Positions 16,145 to 24,654 of a DNA stretch of 64,000 nucleotides are shown here, piece by piece. The stretch comes from Catenuloplanes indicus (lineage in GTDB: Bacteria; Actinomycetota; Actinomycetes; Mycobacteriales; Micromonosporaceae). Below the pieces are notes generated by a model, which did not search any database, had not been told where the DNA came from, and saw nothing but the letters and a program-made list of their open reading frames with translations. The stretch is from assembly GCF_030813715.1 (NCBI RefSeq), contig NZ_JAUSUZ010000001.1, positions 8,724,501 to 8,788,500 of the forward strand, given 5' to 3'. The position numbers and the translations under genes were made by a program. Position 1 is the first letter of the stretch; each line of letters opens with the position of its first letter.

Positions 16145-16582
16145 CCGGCACGTCGGTTCAACGGGCTGCACGCGTACTTCCTGGTCGCCCCGGACGGTTC
16201 GCGGCGCGCGTTCCGCTACAGCTGGCTGCCGGACGCGGGCGAGGCGACGCTCACCGCCGGCGACCAGCGCCCGCCGCACTACCTGATCGACGAGATGCTG
16301 CAGCGCGGTACGGCGTCCTGGTCGCTGGTGTTCACGCTGGCCGAACCGGGCGACCCGACCGACGACGTGACCGCCCGGTGGCCGGACTCCCGCGAGACGG
16401 TCACGGCCGGCACGCTGCGCCTCGACTCCGCGGCCGAGGACCAGGCCGCGCTCGATGCGACCGTCTTCGACCCGGCCGGCGTCGTCCCCGGCATCGAACT
16501 CTCCGACGATCCGATCCTGCACTTCCGCTCCCAGGTCTACGGCGAGTCCTTCACCCGCCGTACCCGAGAGGAACGTCCCTGA
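16145..16582 (+). pseudogene. Catalase-family peroxidase, C-terminal fragment
   Basis: The frame ending at 16582 reads [28 protein letters not shown], then DQRPPHYLIDEML, VFTLAEPGDPTDDVTARWPDSRETVTAG and FDPAGVVPGIELSDDPILHFRSQVYGESFTRRT. This is the C-terminal half of small heme catalase-like peroxidases. An in-frame stop lies at 16142 and the heme-binding and catalytic N-terminal half is absent, so it cannot be functional as it stands. It abuts the truncated chemoreceptor. Confidence 0.7.
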
Positions 16583-16623
16583 GCGTCTGGCGGTGCGGCC
16601 GGCGCCCGCCGCCGCGAGCCCGC

Positions 16624-19443
16624 TCAGGCGCAGTCACCCGGCTGAGCCGGCACGCTGTGCGCGGGCGCGGGGCCGCCGCCGGCCAGTCGCTGCCGGATGG
16701 TCTCCGCCTCGGGATCGTCGAGTTCGACGAAGCTCTCCAGCGCGGCCCGCCAGGCGGCGTGTGCGGAGTCCGGCGAGCCGTTGGCGTGGTGGGCGTCGCC
16801 GAGGTTCGCCAGTGCTTTGGCCTCGCCGTGGCGGTCGGCGAGTTCGGTGCGCAGGGCCAGGCCTCGCTGGTACGCGTGCACCGCGTCGCGCGGCCGGCCC
16901 CGATGCAGGTGGGCGTAGCCGAGGCTGTCCCAGGTGGCGGCCTGACCGACCCGGTCGTCGAGTTCCTCCAGCAGCGTCAGTGCCTCGCCGCAGAATCGCA
17001 GGCACCGCTCGTGATCGCCGAGTACGGCGTGACTCCAGCCGATGATGTTGAGCGCGCGGGCCTGGCCGGGCAGGTGGCCGGCGTCGCGGTAACCGGTCAG
17101 GGCCAGTTCCGCGTGCCGCAGCATGTCCCGATGGCGGCCCAGGCTGTCACAGACCCATGCCAGGCTGTTGTGCACCTGTGCCTGCCCGAGACGGTCTCCC
17201 CCGGAGGTGAACAGGTCCAGCGCCGTCATCAGGTGCGTGTGCCCGGTCCTGCACCGTCCGAGCCGGACGTTGGCGGCCGCCAGGCCGCGCAGAACATGGG
17301 CCTGGGCGGGACGGTCGCCGAGCCGTCGTGCCGACGTCAGCGCGGTGCCGCCGGCGGCGAGCCAGTCGTGCCAGTGCCCGCGACGGTCGAGGAAGGTGGC
17401 CATGGCCCAGACGAGCTTCCACGCGTGTTCGTCGAAGTGGTGCTTCGCCGCGACGTCCACGGCGGCCAGGAGGACCGGGCGTTCGGTCCGGAACCACTCC
17501 ATGGCCGCGGCCGGGTCCGGGATCGGTGCGCACGCCCGCGGGGACCGGATGTGGTCGACGGAGTCGCGGTGCGGGTGCAGCACCCGGGCGGCCTGCACCG
17601 CCGTTGCCAGGTAGTGGTCGAGCAGGCGGCCGAGGGCGGCTCTTCTGTCCTCCGGCGGCTCGGAGCGCTCGGCGAGCTCGTGCGCGTAGGCGCGCAGCAG
17701 GTCGTGGAAGGCGAACCGGCCGGGTAGCCGCTCGGTGATCAGATAGGCCTGGGTCAGCTCCGCCAGCGCCGCCGCGGTCTCGGCGTCGCCCCAGGTGGTC
17801 ATCCGGGCGACCGCCGAGGTGGCGATCTCCGGTCCGATGATCGTGTCCAGCTGCCGGAACAGGCGCGCGGCGGGTGCGGTGAGCAGCCGGTACGACCAGG
17901 AGAAGACGGCCCGGACGTCGGTGCTGACGTCCCCTGTGACCAGTCCTCCGGTGCGGTTGACCTCGGCGGCCAGCGATTCGAGCGGGAACTGCGGGTTCAT
18001 GGCGGCGCGGGCGGCGACGACGGACAGGGCGAGCGGCAGGCCCGCGCACCGCCGGATGATCATCTCGGCCGCCTCCGGTTCGGCCGAGACCCGCTGCGCG
18101 CCGACGCGGCGCGCGAGGAGCTGCTGCGCCTCCCGCCGCGACAGCCTGTCCAGTGTCATCGGGATGGCGCCACCGGTCGCGACGAGACCGTGCAGTTGCC
18201 GCCGGCTGGTGACCACCACGACGCACCGGGCGGAGCCGGGCAGCAGCTGCGCGATCTGGGTGGCGTCGCGTGCGTTGTCGAGGACGATGAGCGCCTGCCG
18301 GCCGGCCAGCAGGCTCCGGTAGAGACCGGTCTGCGCGTCCGCGTCGTCCGGGATCTTCTCCGGCGGTACGCCGAGCGCGGCGAGGAAGCCGCGGATCGCC
18401 GCGTGCGGCTGCATCGGCGGCCCGGCCGGGTCGAAACCGCGGAGGTTGACGTAGAGCTGGCCGTCGGGGAACCGCGCGGCGACCCGATGCGCCCAGTGCA
18501 GCGCCAGTGCGGTCTTGCCGATCCCGGGAGGTCCGCCGACGGTGACGATCCTGATGCCCGGTGGCCCGGCGCGTTGCTGGTCCAGCATCGCGTCGAGGCG
18601 GGCGAGCTCACCGATCCGGCCGGTGAACCCGGCGAAGTCCGCCGGCAGCTGCGCCGGGGTCGGATGCCCGGGATCCGGCGGCGGGGCCGAGGTGCCGGAT
18701 GCCTCACCGCGGAGCACCTCGTGGTGCGCGCGACGCAGCTCCGGGCCGGGATCGGTGCCGAGGTCCTCGGCGAGCTGTCGTCGTACCGTGGTGTAGCAGT
18801 CCAGAGCCTCCGCGGTACGCCCGTCCGCCTGCAGCGCGGCCATCAGCCGGGCCGCGAGCGGTTCGACGTGCGGCATGTCGGCCAGCGCCGGGCGCAGCGT
18901 GTCGATGACCAGGCGGTGCCCGCCGGTACGCAGCTGTGCCTCGGCCCACGCGAGCAGCGTGTCCAGGCGTTGCTGCCGGAGGGTCTCCCGGACCCGGGCC
19001 GACCAGTCGCTGCCCAGGCCGCCGAGCGGGTCGCCGCGCCACAGTCGCATGGCGTCGTGCAGGATCGCGGCGCGGCGGTGGTCGTCGTCGGCGTCCCGGG
19101 CGGCCGTGACGAGCGTGCGGAATCGGTGCAGGTCGACGGAGCCGGCGTCGAACTCGGCGACGTAGCCGCCGGAACGCCGCGTCACTGCCGGCCGGCCCGC
19201 ACCGTCCCGCGGCAGCGACGACAGCATCGTCCTGATCCGGCTGACGTGGGCGTAGAGCACCGCGCGGGCGCCATCGGGCGGTGCGCCACCCCACACCCGT
19301 TCGATCAGCGTCGGTACGCTCACCGGCCGTCCGGCGTCGACCATCAGCGCGGCGAGAACCTCGCGCTGCTTGACGGTGCCGAGCGGCACGGGACGTCCCT
19401 CGGCCCAGACCTCCACCGGCCCGAGAAGTCGGAAGTCGGCCAC
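16624..19443 (-). CDS. AfsR/SARP-type regulator (BTAD, NB-ARC, TPR)
   Basis: 939 residues if started at GTG 19443 (VADFRLLGPVEVWAEGRPV, the usual SARP start, with GGGGG upstream); the open frame extends to 19530. Order: winged-helix OmpR-like DNA-binding domain (about 1-95, KQREVLAALMVDAGRPVS), bacterial transcriptional activation domain (about 100-245, WRGDPLGGL, RLMAALQADGRTAEALDCY), NB-ARC ATPase (about 275-530, P-loop VGGPPGIGKTALALHW and ALIVLDNARD), and C-terminal TPR repeats (about 690-930). Such proteins activate adjacent secondary metabolite operons. It is divergent from the NRPS start, 108 bp away, so it is almost certainly the cluster-situated activator. Confidence 0.92.
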   Translation of the reverse strand: MADFRLLGPVEVWAEGRPVPLGTVKQREVLAALMVDAGRPVSVPTLIERVWGGAPPDGARAVLYAHVSRIRTMLSSLPRDGAGRPAVTRRSGGYVAEFDAGSVDLHRFRTLVTAARDADDDHRRAAILHDAMRLWRGDPLGGLGSDWSARVRETLRQQRLDTLLAWAEAQLRTGGHRLVIDTLRPALADMPHVEPLAARLMAALQADGRTAEALDCYTTVRRQLAEDLGTDPGPELRRAHHEVLRGEASGTSAPPPDPGHPTPAQLPADFAGFTGRIGELARLDAMLDQQRAGPPGIRIVTVGGPPGIGKTALALHWAHRVAARFPDGQLYVNLRGFDPAGPPMQPHAAIRGFLAALGVPPEKIPDDADAQTGLYRSLLAGRQALIVLDNARDATQIAQLLPGSARCVVVVTSRRQLHGLVATGGAIPMTLDRLSRREAQQLLARRVGAQRVSAEPEAAEMIIRRCAGLPLALSVVAARAAMNPQFPLESLAAEVNRTGGLVTGDVSTDVRAVFSWSYRLLTAPAARLFRQLDTIIGPEIATSAVARMTTWGDAETAAALAELTQAYLITERLPGRFAFHDLLRAYAHELAERSEPPEDRRAALGRLLDHYLATAVQAARVLHPHRDSVDHIRSPRACAPIPDPAAAMEWFRTERPVLLAAVDVAAKHHFDEHAWKLVWAMATFLDRRGHWHDWLAAGGTALTSARRLGDRPAQAHVLRGLAAANVRLGRCRTGHTHLMTALDLFTSGGDRLGQAQVHNSLAWVCDSLGRHRDMLRHAELALTGYRDAGHLPGQARALNIIGWSHAVLGDHERCLRFCGEALTLLEELDDRVGQAATWDSLGYAHLHRGRPRDAVHAYQRGLALRTELADRHGEAKALANLGDAHHANGSPDSAHAAWRAALESFVELDDPEAETIRQRLAGGGPAPAHSVPAQPGDCA

Positions 19444-19551
19444 ATCCACCCCCGCTGTCGCCTGCACCAATTGTTCTGTCCTGGGCGGGCACGGGCGCAA
19501 GGTTCCCGCAAGCTTTTGACACATAGCCATTCATCAGGCTGGGGAGGTTGC
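19444..19551. promoter_or_regulatory. Divergent promoter region of the biosynthetic cluster
   Basis: This 108-bp gap separates the regulator from the first biosynthetic gene. A TTGACA word at 19516-19521 could be a -35 element for the NRPS operon, and GGGGAGG at 19541-19547 is a strong ribosome site for its ATG at 19552. Clear SARP heptamer repeats were not identified by eye. Confidence 0.45.
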
Positions 19552-22500
19552 ATGGCGGCGCGGTACATCGACGCTGCGCCCGCACCGACGACGGGGGACA
19601 GACGAATGGTGCGAAACGGTGGGGACCCGCGTGCGCTCGTGACGGAGCTGGTCCAGGCCCGGGTACGCGAGTACCCGGAACGCACGGCGCTGCGGGACGG
19701 GGATTCGGAGGTCACCTACGGGCAGCTGAACGCGCGTGCGAACCGGCTGGCTCACTGGCTGCGAGAGCGGGGCGTGGGCCCGGAGCGGGTCGTGGCCGTG
19801 CACCTCGGCCGGGGCGCCGGCTACGTCACGGCGGCCCTGGCCGTGCTCAAGGCGGGCGGGGCGTACCTGCCGATCGATCCGGCCAATCCGGAGGCCCGGG
19901 TCGCGGCGATGACCGCCGGCACCGGGGCCGGGCTGGTGCTGTGCGGCACCGAACATGCCGGGCGGCTGCGTGCGGCCGGCGTCGAGCCGGTGTCGCTCGA
20001 CGCGATCGTGCTGGACGGACTGCCGGACGACGATCCGGAGCCCGGCCCGCTCCCCGGCGACCTGGCCTACGTGGTCCACACCTCCGGCTCGACCGGGGCA
20101 CCGAAGGGCGTCATGGTCACCCACGGCGCGCTGGCGGCCTTCCTCGCCTCGATGGGGCGTGCCTACGATGTGCGTCCGGCCGACCGGCTCGCCCTGGTCT
20201 GCTCGCCCAGCTTCGACGTGTCGGTCTCGGAGCTGTGGCTGCCGCTCGCCGCGGGCGCGTCGATCGACGTGCCGCCGGCCGAGACGGTGGTGTCGCCCGT
20301 GGCCGTCGTGCGCTGGCTGGCGGACCGCGGGATCACGATGACCGTGCTGCCGACGCCGCTGGCGGAGCGGGCGCTGCAGGAGCGATGGCCGGAGCGGTCG
20401 GCGCTGCGGGTGCTGAACACCGGCGGTGACCGCCTGCACGTGCGGCCGTCGGCTGACCACCCGTTCGTCATGATCAACAACTACGGCCCGACCGAGAACA
20501 CGGTGATCTCCACATTCGGTGTGGTGCGGCCGTCGCACGGTGCGGACCCCGCGTTGCCGACCATCGGCCGGCCGGTGCCGGGCACCACCGTCGAGCTGCT
20601 GGACGGCGAACTGCGCCCGGTCGCGGACGGCGAGACCGGCGAGATGTATCTCGGGGGTGACCAGCTGGCCCGCGGTTACGCCGGACGGGCGGACCTGACG
20701 GCCGACCGGTTCGTGCCGCACCCACGGCCGCGGTACCCGGGGGAGCGGCTGTACCGCTCCGGCGACCTGGCCCGGCGTACCGGCACCGGGGAGATCGAGT
20801 TCGTGGGCCGCGGTGACGACCAGGTCAAGCTCCGTGGGCACCGCATCGAGCTGGGCGAGGTGGTGGCCGCGCTGCGCTCCTGCCCCGGCGTGGCGGACGC
20901 GTACGTGCTGCCCCGGCGCGACGGCGGCGAGGACCGCCTGATCGCCTACCTGGCCCCGGCCGACCTGCGCCGTGTCCCCGCCGCGGCGCAGCTGCGCGCG
21001 TGGCTCGCCGAGCGCCTGCCGCAGTACATGATCCCCGCGGCCTTCGTGGTCCTGGAGTCGCTGCCGGCCGGCACGAACGGCAAGGTGGACCGTGCCGCGC
21101 TGCCCGATCCGGTGTTCGGCGCCGGCCCGGCCGCGACGGAGGCGCCACGCTCGGCCACCGAGAAGGTGATCGCGGCGATCTGGCGGGAGGTCCTGCACGT
21201 CGCGCGGGTCGGCCGCACGGACAGCTTCGTCGATCTCGGCGGGCACTCGCTGATGGCCACCCAGATCGTGGCCCGGGTCCACGAGGTCCTCGACGCGCCG
21301 GTGACCGTCGGCGACCTTTTCCGCGCACCCCGGCTGGATGCCTTCGCCCACGCGGTGGAGCAGGTGCGGCACTCCGGACGGCCCGGCTGGCTACCGGCGC
21401 TCGAGCCCGGCTCGGGGCCGCTCGTGGCTCCGCTGTCGGTGCCGCAGGAGCAGGTCTGGTTCATCGGCAAGCTCGCGCCGGGCAACACCGCCTACCACGC
21501 GCAGGCGACGATCCGGGTCACCGGCCCGTTCGACACCGGCGTCTTCGCCGGCGTGCTGACCGAGATCGTGCGCCGTCACGAGAGCCTGCGGACCGCGTTC
21601 GAGGAGCACGACGGTCGGCCCCGCCAGACGGTGCTCGCTCCCTCGGCGTACCCCCTGAGGGTCGTCGACCTGGGCGGCGTACCGCCGGCCGAGCGCGAGG
21701 AGCGCCTGGCCGAGGAGATCGACGCGGAGATGCGGCGTCCCTTCGATCTGAGCCGCCCGCCGCTGAGCCGCTGGACCGTGGTCCGGCTGGGACCGGACGA
21801 ACACGAACTGATCATGGTGGAGCATCACTTCGTCCACGACGGCTGGTCGTTCTCGGTGCTGATGCGCGAGATGGAGGAGATCTACGGCGTGCTCGCCGGC
21901 GGCGGGACCCCGGTCGCGGCACCGGACCGGGCGCAGTACCGCGACTTCGTGGCGTGGCAGCAGGATCTGATCGACTCCGGCCGGCTCCGGCCACAGCTGG
22001 AGTTCTGGCGACACCGCCTGGCCGGTGTGACCGCACTGCCGCTGCCGACGGACCGGCCCAGGCCGACCACGCAGACGTTCCGTGGGCGGGTGCTGCGCCT
22101 GGAGACCTCCGCCGGTCTCGCCCGGCAGATCGCCCGCCTCGGCCGGGCCGAGGGGGTGAGCCGGTTCATGACGATGTACGCGGCGTTCACCGCGCTGCTG
22201 CACCGGTACACCGGCGCCACCGATCTCTGCTTCGCCAGCGGGTTCGCCAACCGCCGGCTGCGTGAGCTCGAGGACGTGATCGGCATGATCGTCAACCCGG
22301 TGGCGCTCCGGCTGGACGTGCGTCCGTCCGAATCGTTCCGGGACCTGCTGGCCCGCGCCCGTGACACCGTGCTGGAGGCGGCCGAGAACCAGGAGTCGCC
22401 GTTCCCGCTCGTGGTCCGCCAGCTCGGCCTGGAACGGGACCCGTCCCGTAACCCGCTCACCCAGATCATGTTCAGCGCGCACGACTCCGCGGTGCGCAAC

Positions 22501-24654
22501 CCGCGGTTCGGCACCGCGACCGGAACCGTCTTCGAGCGCAGCAACAGCACCTCTAAGGTGGACCTGAACATCATCGTCGTACCGCGGGCGGCGGGGCGGC
22601 TCGGCGCGGCCGACTACGCCGACGAGCGGATCACCGTGCTGTGGGAGTACAACAGCGACCTGTTCGACGCCGCCACCATGCACGCGCTCGCCGACGCGTA
22701 CTTCCGCCTGCTCGGCGCCGCGGTGGAGCGGCCCGGCACCGCGATCACCGACCTGCCCGTCCTCAGCGACACGCAGCTGCGCGCGCTGCTGGTCGACGAC
22801 AACGCCGCCGAGCGGCGCGCGGTGCCGCACACCGCGCCGTCGGTCGCCAGGCTGGTGGAGGCGCGGGCGGCCGCGGACCCCGGGGCGGTCGCGGTCGACG
22901 ACGGCGAGCGCGTACTCACCTACGGGGAACTGGACGCGGAGGCGAACCGGCTGGCCGGTGCGCTGCGCGCGCTCGGCGCGGGCCGGGAGGACGTGATCGG
23001 TGTGCTCCTGCACCGCTCGTGTGCGCTACCGGTGGCCGAGCTGGCGGTGCTGAAGTCCGGTGCGGCGTTCCTGCCCGTCGACCCGGCGCACCCGGACGAG
23101 CGCGTACGCCGGATCCTGGACGACGCGGGCGCCCGCGCGCTGCTCACGACGACGGCGCTGGCCGGCCGTCCCTGCGCCGCGGACCGGGCGGTCATCGCCG
23201 TCGACGCGCCACCGGAGGCCGCGCCGGCGACCGCGGTGCGGACCGGTCCGGACGATCTCGCATACGTCATCTACACCTCCGGGTCGACCGGACGGCCGAA
23301 GGGCGTGCTCATCCAGCAGCACTCGTTCGCCAACCTGGTCACCTGGCACGCCGCACGCTTCGCGCTGGGACCGGCCGACCGCACCACCGGCGTCGCCTCG
23401 CCGGGCTTCGACTTCTCCCTCTGGGAGCTGTGGCCGACCCTGGTCTCCGGCGGCAGCGTCCACCTGCCGCCCGACGAGACGCTGCTGTCGTCGCCGGAGC
23501 TGCGGCGGTGGCTGGTGCGGCAGCGCATCACGGTCACGCTGTTGCCGACGCCACTGGCCGAGCCACTGCTGGACTCGCCCTGGCCGGAACCGGGCAGCCT
23601 GCGGGTACTGCACGCCGGGGGTGACCGGCTGACGGTCCGTCCGCCGGACGGCCTCGGCTTCGAGGTGTTCAACACCTACGGACCGACAGAGAACACGATG
23701 ATCTCGACGACCGGGCCGGTGGCACCCCGCCCGGCGGACGGCACGCTGCCGCACATCGGCACGCCGATCGACGGCACCGGGGCATACGTACTCGACGGCG
23801 AGCTGAACCTGGTGCCCGAGGGGGCGGTCGGCGAACTCTACCTGGCCGGCGTGGGCCTGGCGCGTGGCTACCTCGGCCGTCCCGACCTGACCGCCGACCG
23901 GTTCGTGCCGCACCCGTTCCCCGCAGAGCCGGGCCAGCGCCTCTACCGCACGGGTGACCTCGTGCGACGTCTCGCGGACGGCTCGCTGGCCTTCCTCGGC
24001 CGTGCCGACGCCCAGGTCCAGATCCGCGGTCACCGCATCGAGCCCGCCGAGGCCGCAGCCGCGCTACGGGAGCACCCGTCGGTCGGTGAGGTGCACGTCG
24101 CCGCCGACACCGATCCGGACACCGGGCGAACGGAGCTGGTCGCCTGGGTGACGCCGGTGCCGGGCGCGGCGCCGCCGGAGGCGCCGGTGCTGCGCGCGTA
24201 CCTCGGCCGTGTGCTGCCCGCCTACCTCGTGCCGGGCGCCTACGTCGTCCTCGGCCGGCTGCCGCTGACCCGCAACGGCAAACTGGACCGGACGGCCCTG
24301 CCCCGCCCCCGGCGGGACACCGCGGCCGGCCCCGCGCCCGCCGGCGAGACCGAGGGGCGGCTGGCGTCGATCTGGGCCGAGGTGCTCAAGGTCGACCGGG
24401 TCGGCGCCGACGACAACTTCTTCGACCTCGGCGGGCACTCGCTGCTGCTGGCCGAGGTGCACCGGCGGATCGTGACCGACCTCGGCCGACGTCCACCGCT
24501 CGTCAGTCTGCTGACCCATCCGACCGTACGGTCGCTCGGCCGTTTCCTCGACTCGGCGGCACCGGAGCCCGCGGACGATCCGCGGCCGGCGAGCCGGGAT
24601 CGGCTGCGCGCCCAGCGGTCCCGGCGGCGCCCGGCCGAGGACGGCGCCCGATGA
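19552..24654 (+). CDS. Dimodular NRPS: A-PCP-C-A-PCP
   Basis: 1700 residues. A1 (about 25-515): TSGSTGAPKGVMV, NNYGPTENT, YRSGDLARR, VKLRGHRIELGE, NGKVDRAAL. PCP1 (about 530-600): DLGGHSLMAT. Condensation domain (about 615-1050): HHFVHDG at residues 758-764, complete motif. A2 (about 1085-1590): TSGSTGRPKGVLI, NTYGPTENT, VQIRGHRIEPAE, NGKLDRTAL. PCP2: DLGGHSLLLAE near 1626. There is no leading C domain, so module 1 loads a free amino acid, and no thioesterase or epimerase. Hand-read specificity codes are DVSVNGNVIK for A1 and DFWLHGTMIK for A2; I do not assign substrates. The stop overlaps the PKS start (ATGA), implying the dipeptidyl chain passes to the PKS module. Confidence 0.95.
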   Translation: MAARYIDAAPAPTTGDRRMVRNGGDPRALVTELVQARVREYPERTALRDGDSEVTYGQLNARANRLAHWLRERGVGPERVVAVHLGRGAGYVTAALAVLKAGGAYLPIDPANPEARVAAMTAGTGAGLVLCGTEHAGRLRAAGVEPVSLDAIVLDGLPDDDPEPGPLPGDLAYVVHTSGSTGAPKGVMVTHGALAAFLASMGRAYDVRPADRLALVCSPSFDVSVSELWLPLAAGASIDVPPAETVVSPVAVVRWLADRGITMTVLPTPLAERALQERWPERSALRVLNTGGDRLHVRPSADHPFVMINNYGPTENTVISTFGVVRPSHGADPALPTIGRPVPGTTVELLDGELRPVADGETGEMYLGGDQLARGYAGRADLTADRFVPHPRPRYPGERLYRSGDLARRTGTGEIEFVGRGDDQVKLRGHRIELGEVVAALRSCPGVADAYVLPRRDGGEDRLIAYLAPADLRRVPAAAQLRAWLAERLPQYMIPAAFVVLESLPAGTNGKVDRAALPDPVFGAGPAATEAPRSATEKVIAAIWREVLHVARVGRTDSFVDLGGHSLMATQIVARVHEVLDAPVTVGDLFRAPRLDAFAHAVEQVRHSGRPGWLPALEPGSGPLVAPLSVPQEQVWFIGKLAPGNTAYHAQATIRVTGPFDTGVFAGVLTEIVRRHESLRTAFEEHDGRPRQTVLAPSAYPLRVVDLGGVPPAEREERLAEEIDAEMRRPFDLSRPPLSRWTVVRLGPDEHELIMVEHHFVHDGWSFSVLMREMEEIYGVLAGGGTPVAAPDRAQYRDFVAWQQDLIDSGRLRPQLEFWRHRLAGVTALPLPTDRPRPTTQTFRGRVLRLETSAGLARQIARLGRAEGVSRFMTMYAAFTALLHRYTGATDLCFASGFANRRLRELEDVIGMIVNPVALRLDVRPSESFRDLLARARDTVLEAAENQESPFPLVVRQLGLERDPSRNPLTQIMFSAHDSAVRNPRFGTATGTVFERSNSTSKVDLNIIVVPRAAGRLGAADYADERITVLWEYNSDLFDAATMHALADAYFRLLGAAVERPGTAITDLPVLSDTQLRALLVDDNAAERRAVPHTAPSVARLVEARAAADPGAVAVDDGERVLTYGELDAEANRLAGALRALGAGREDVIGVLLHRSCALPVAELAVLKSGAAFLPVDPAHPDERVRRILDDAGARALLTTTALAGRPCAADRAVIAVDAPPEAAPATAVRTGPDDLAYVIYTSGSTGRPKGVLIQQHSFANLVTWHAARFALGPADRTTGVASPGFDFSLWELWPTLVSGGSVHLPPDETLLSSPELRRWLVRQRITVTLLPTPLAEPLLDSPWPEPGSLRVLHAGGDRLTVRPPDGLGFEVFNTYGPTENTMISTTGPVAPRPADGTLPHIGTPIDGTGAYVLDGELNLVPEGAVGELYLAGVGLARGYLGRPDLTADRFVPHPFPAEPGQRLYRTGDLVRRLADGSLAFLGRADAQVQIRGHRIEPAEAAAALREHPSVGEVHVAADTDPDTGRTELVAWVTPVPGAAPPEAPVLRAYLGRVLPAYLVPGAYVVLGRLPLTRNGKLDRTALPRPRRDTAAGPAPAGETEGRLASIWAEVLKVDRVGADDNFFDLGGHSLLLAEVHRRIVTDLGRRPPLVSLLTHPTVRSLGRFLDSAAPEPADDPRPASRDRLRAQRSRRRPAEDGAR

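Noticed and set aside
18190-19551. Upstream extension of the NRPS reading frame
   Set aside because: It is antisense to the SARP regulator; the real start at 19552 has a strong GGGGAGG site.
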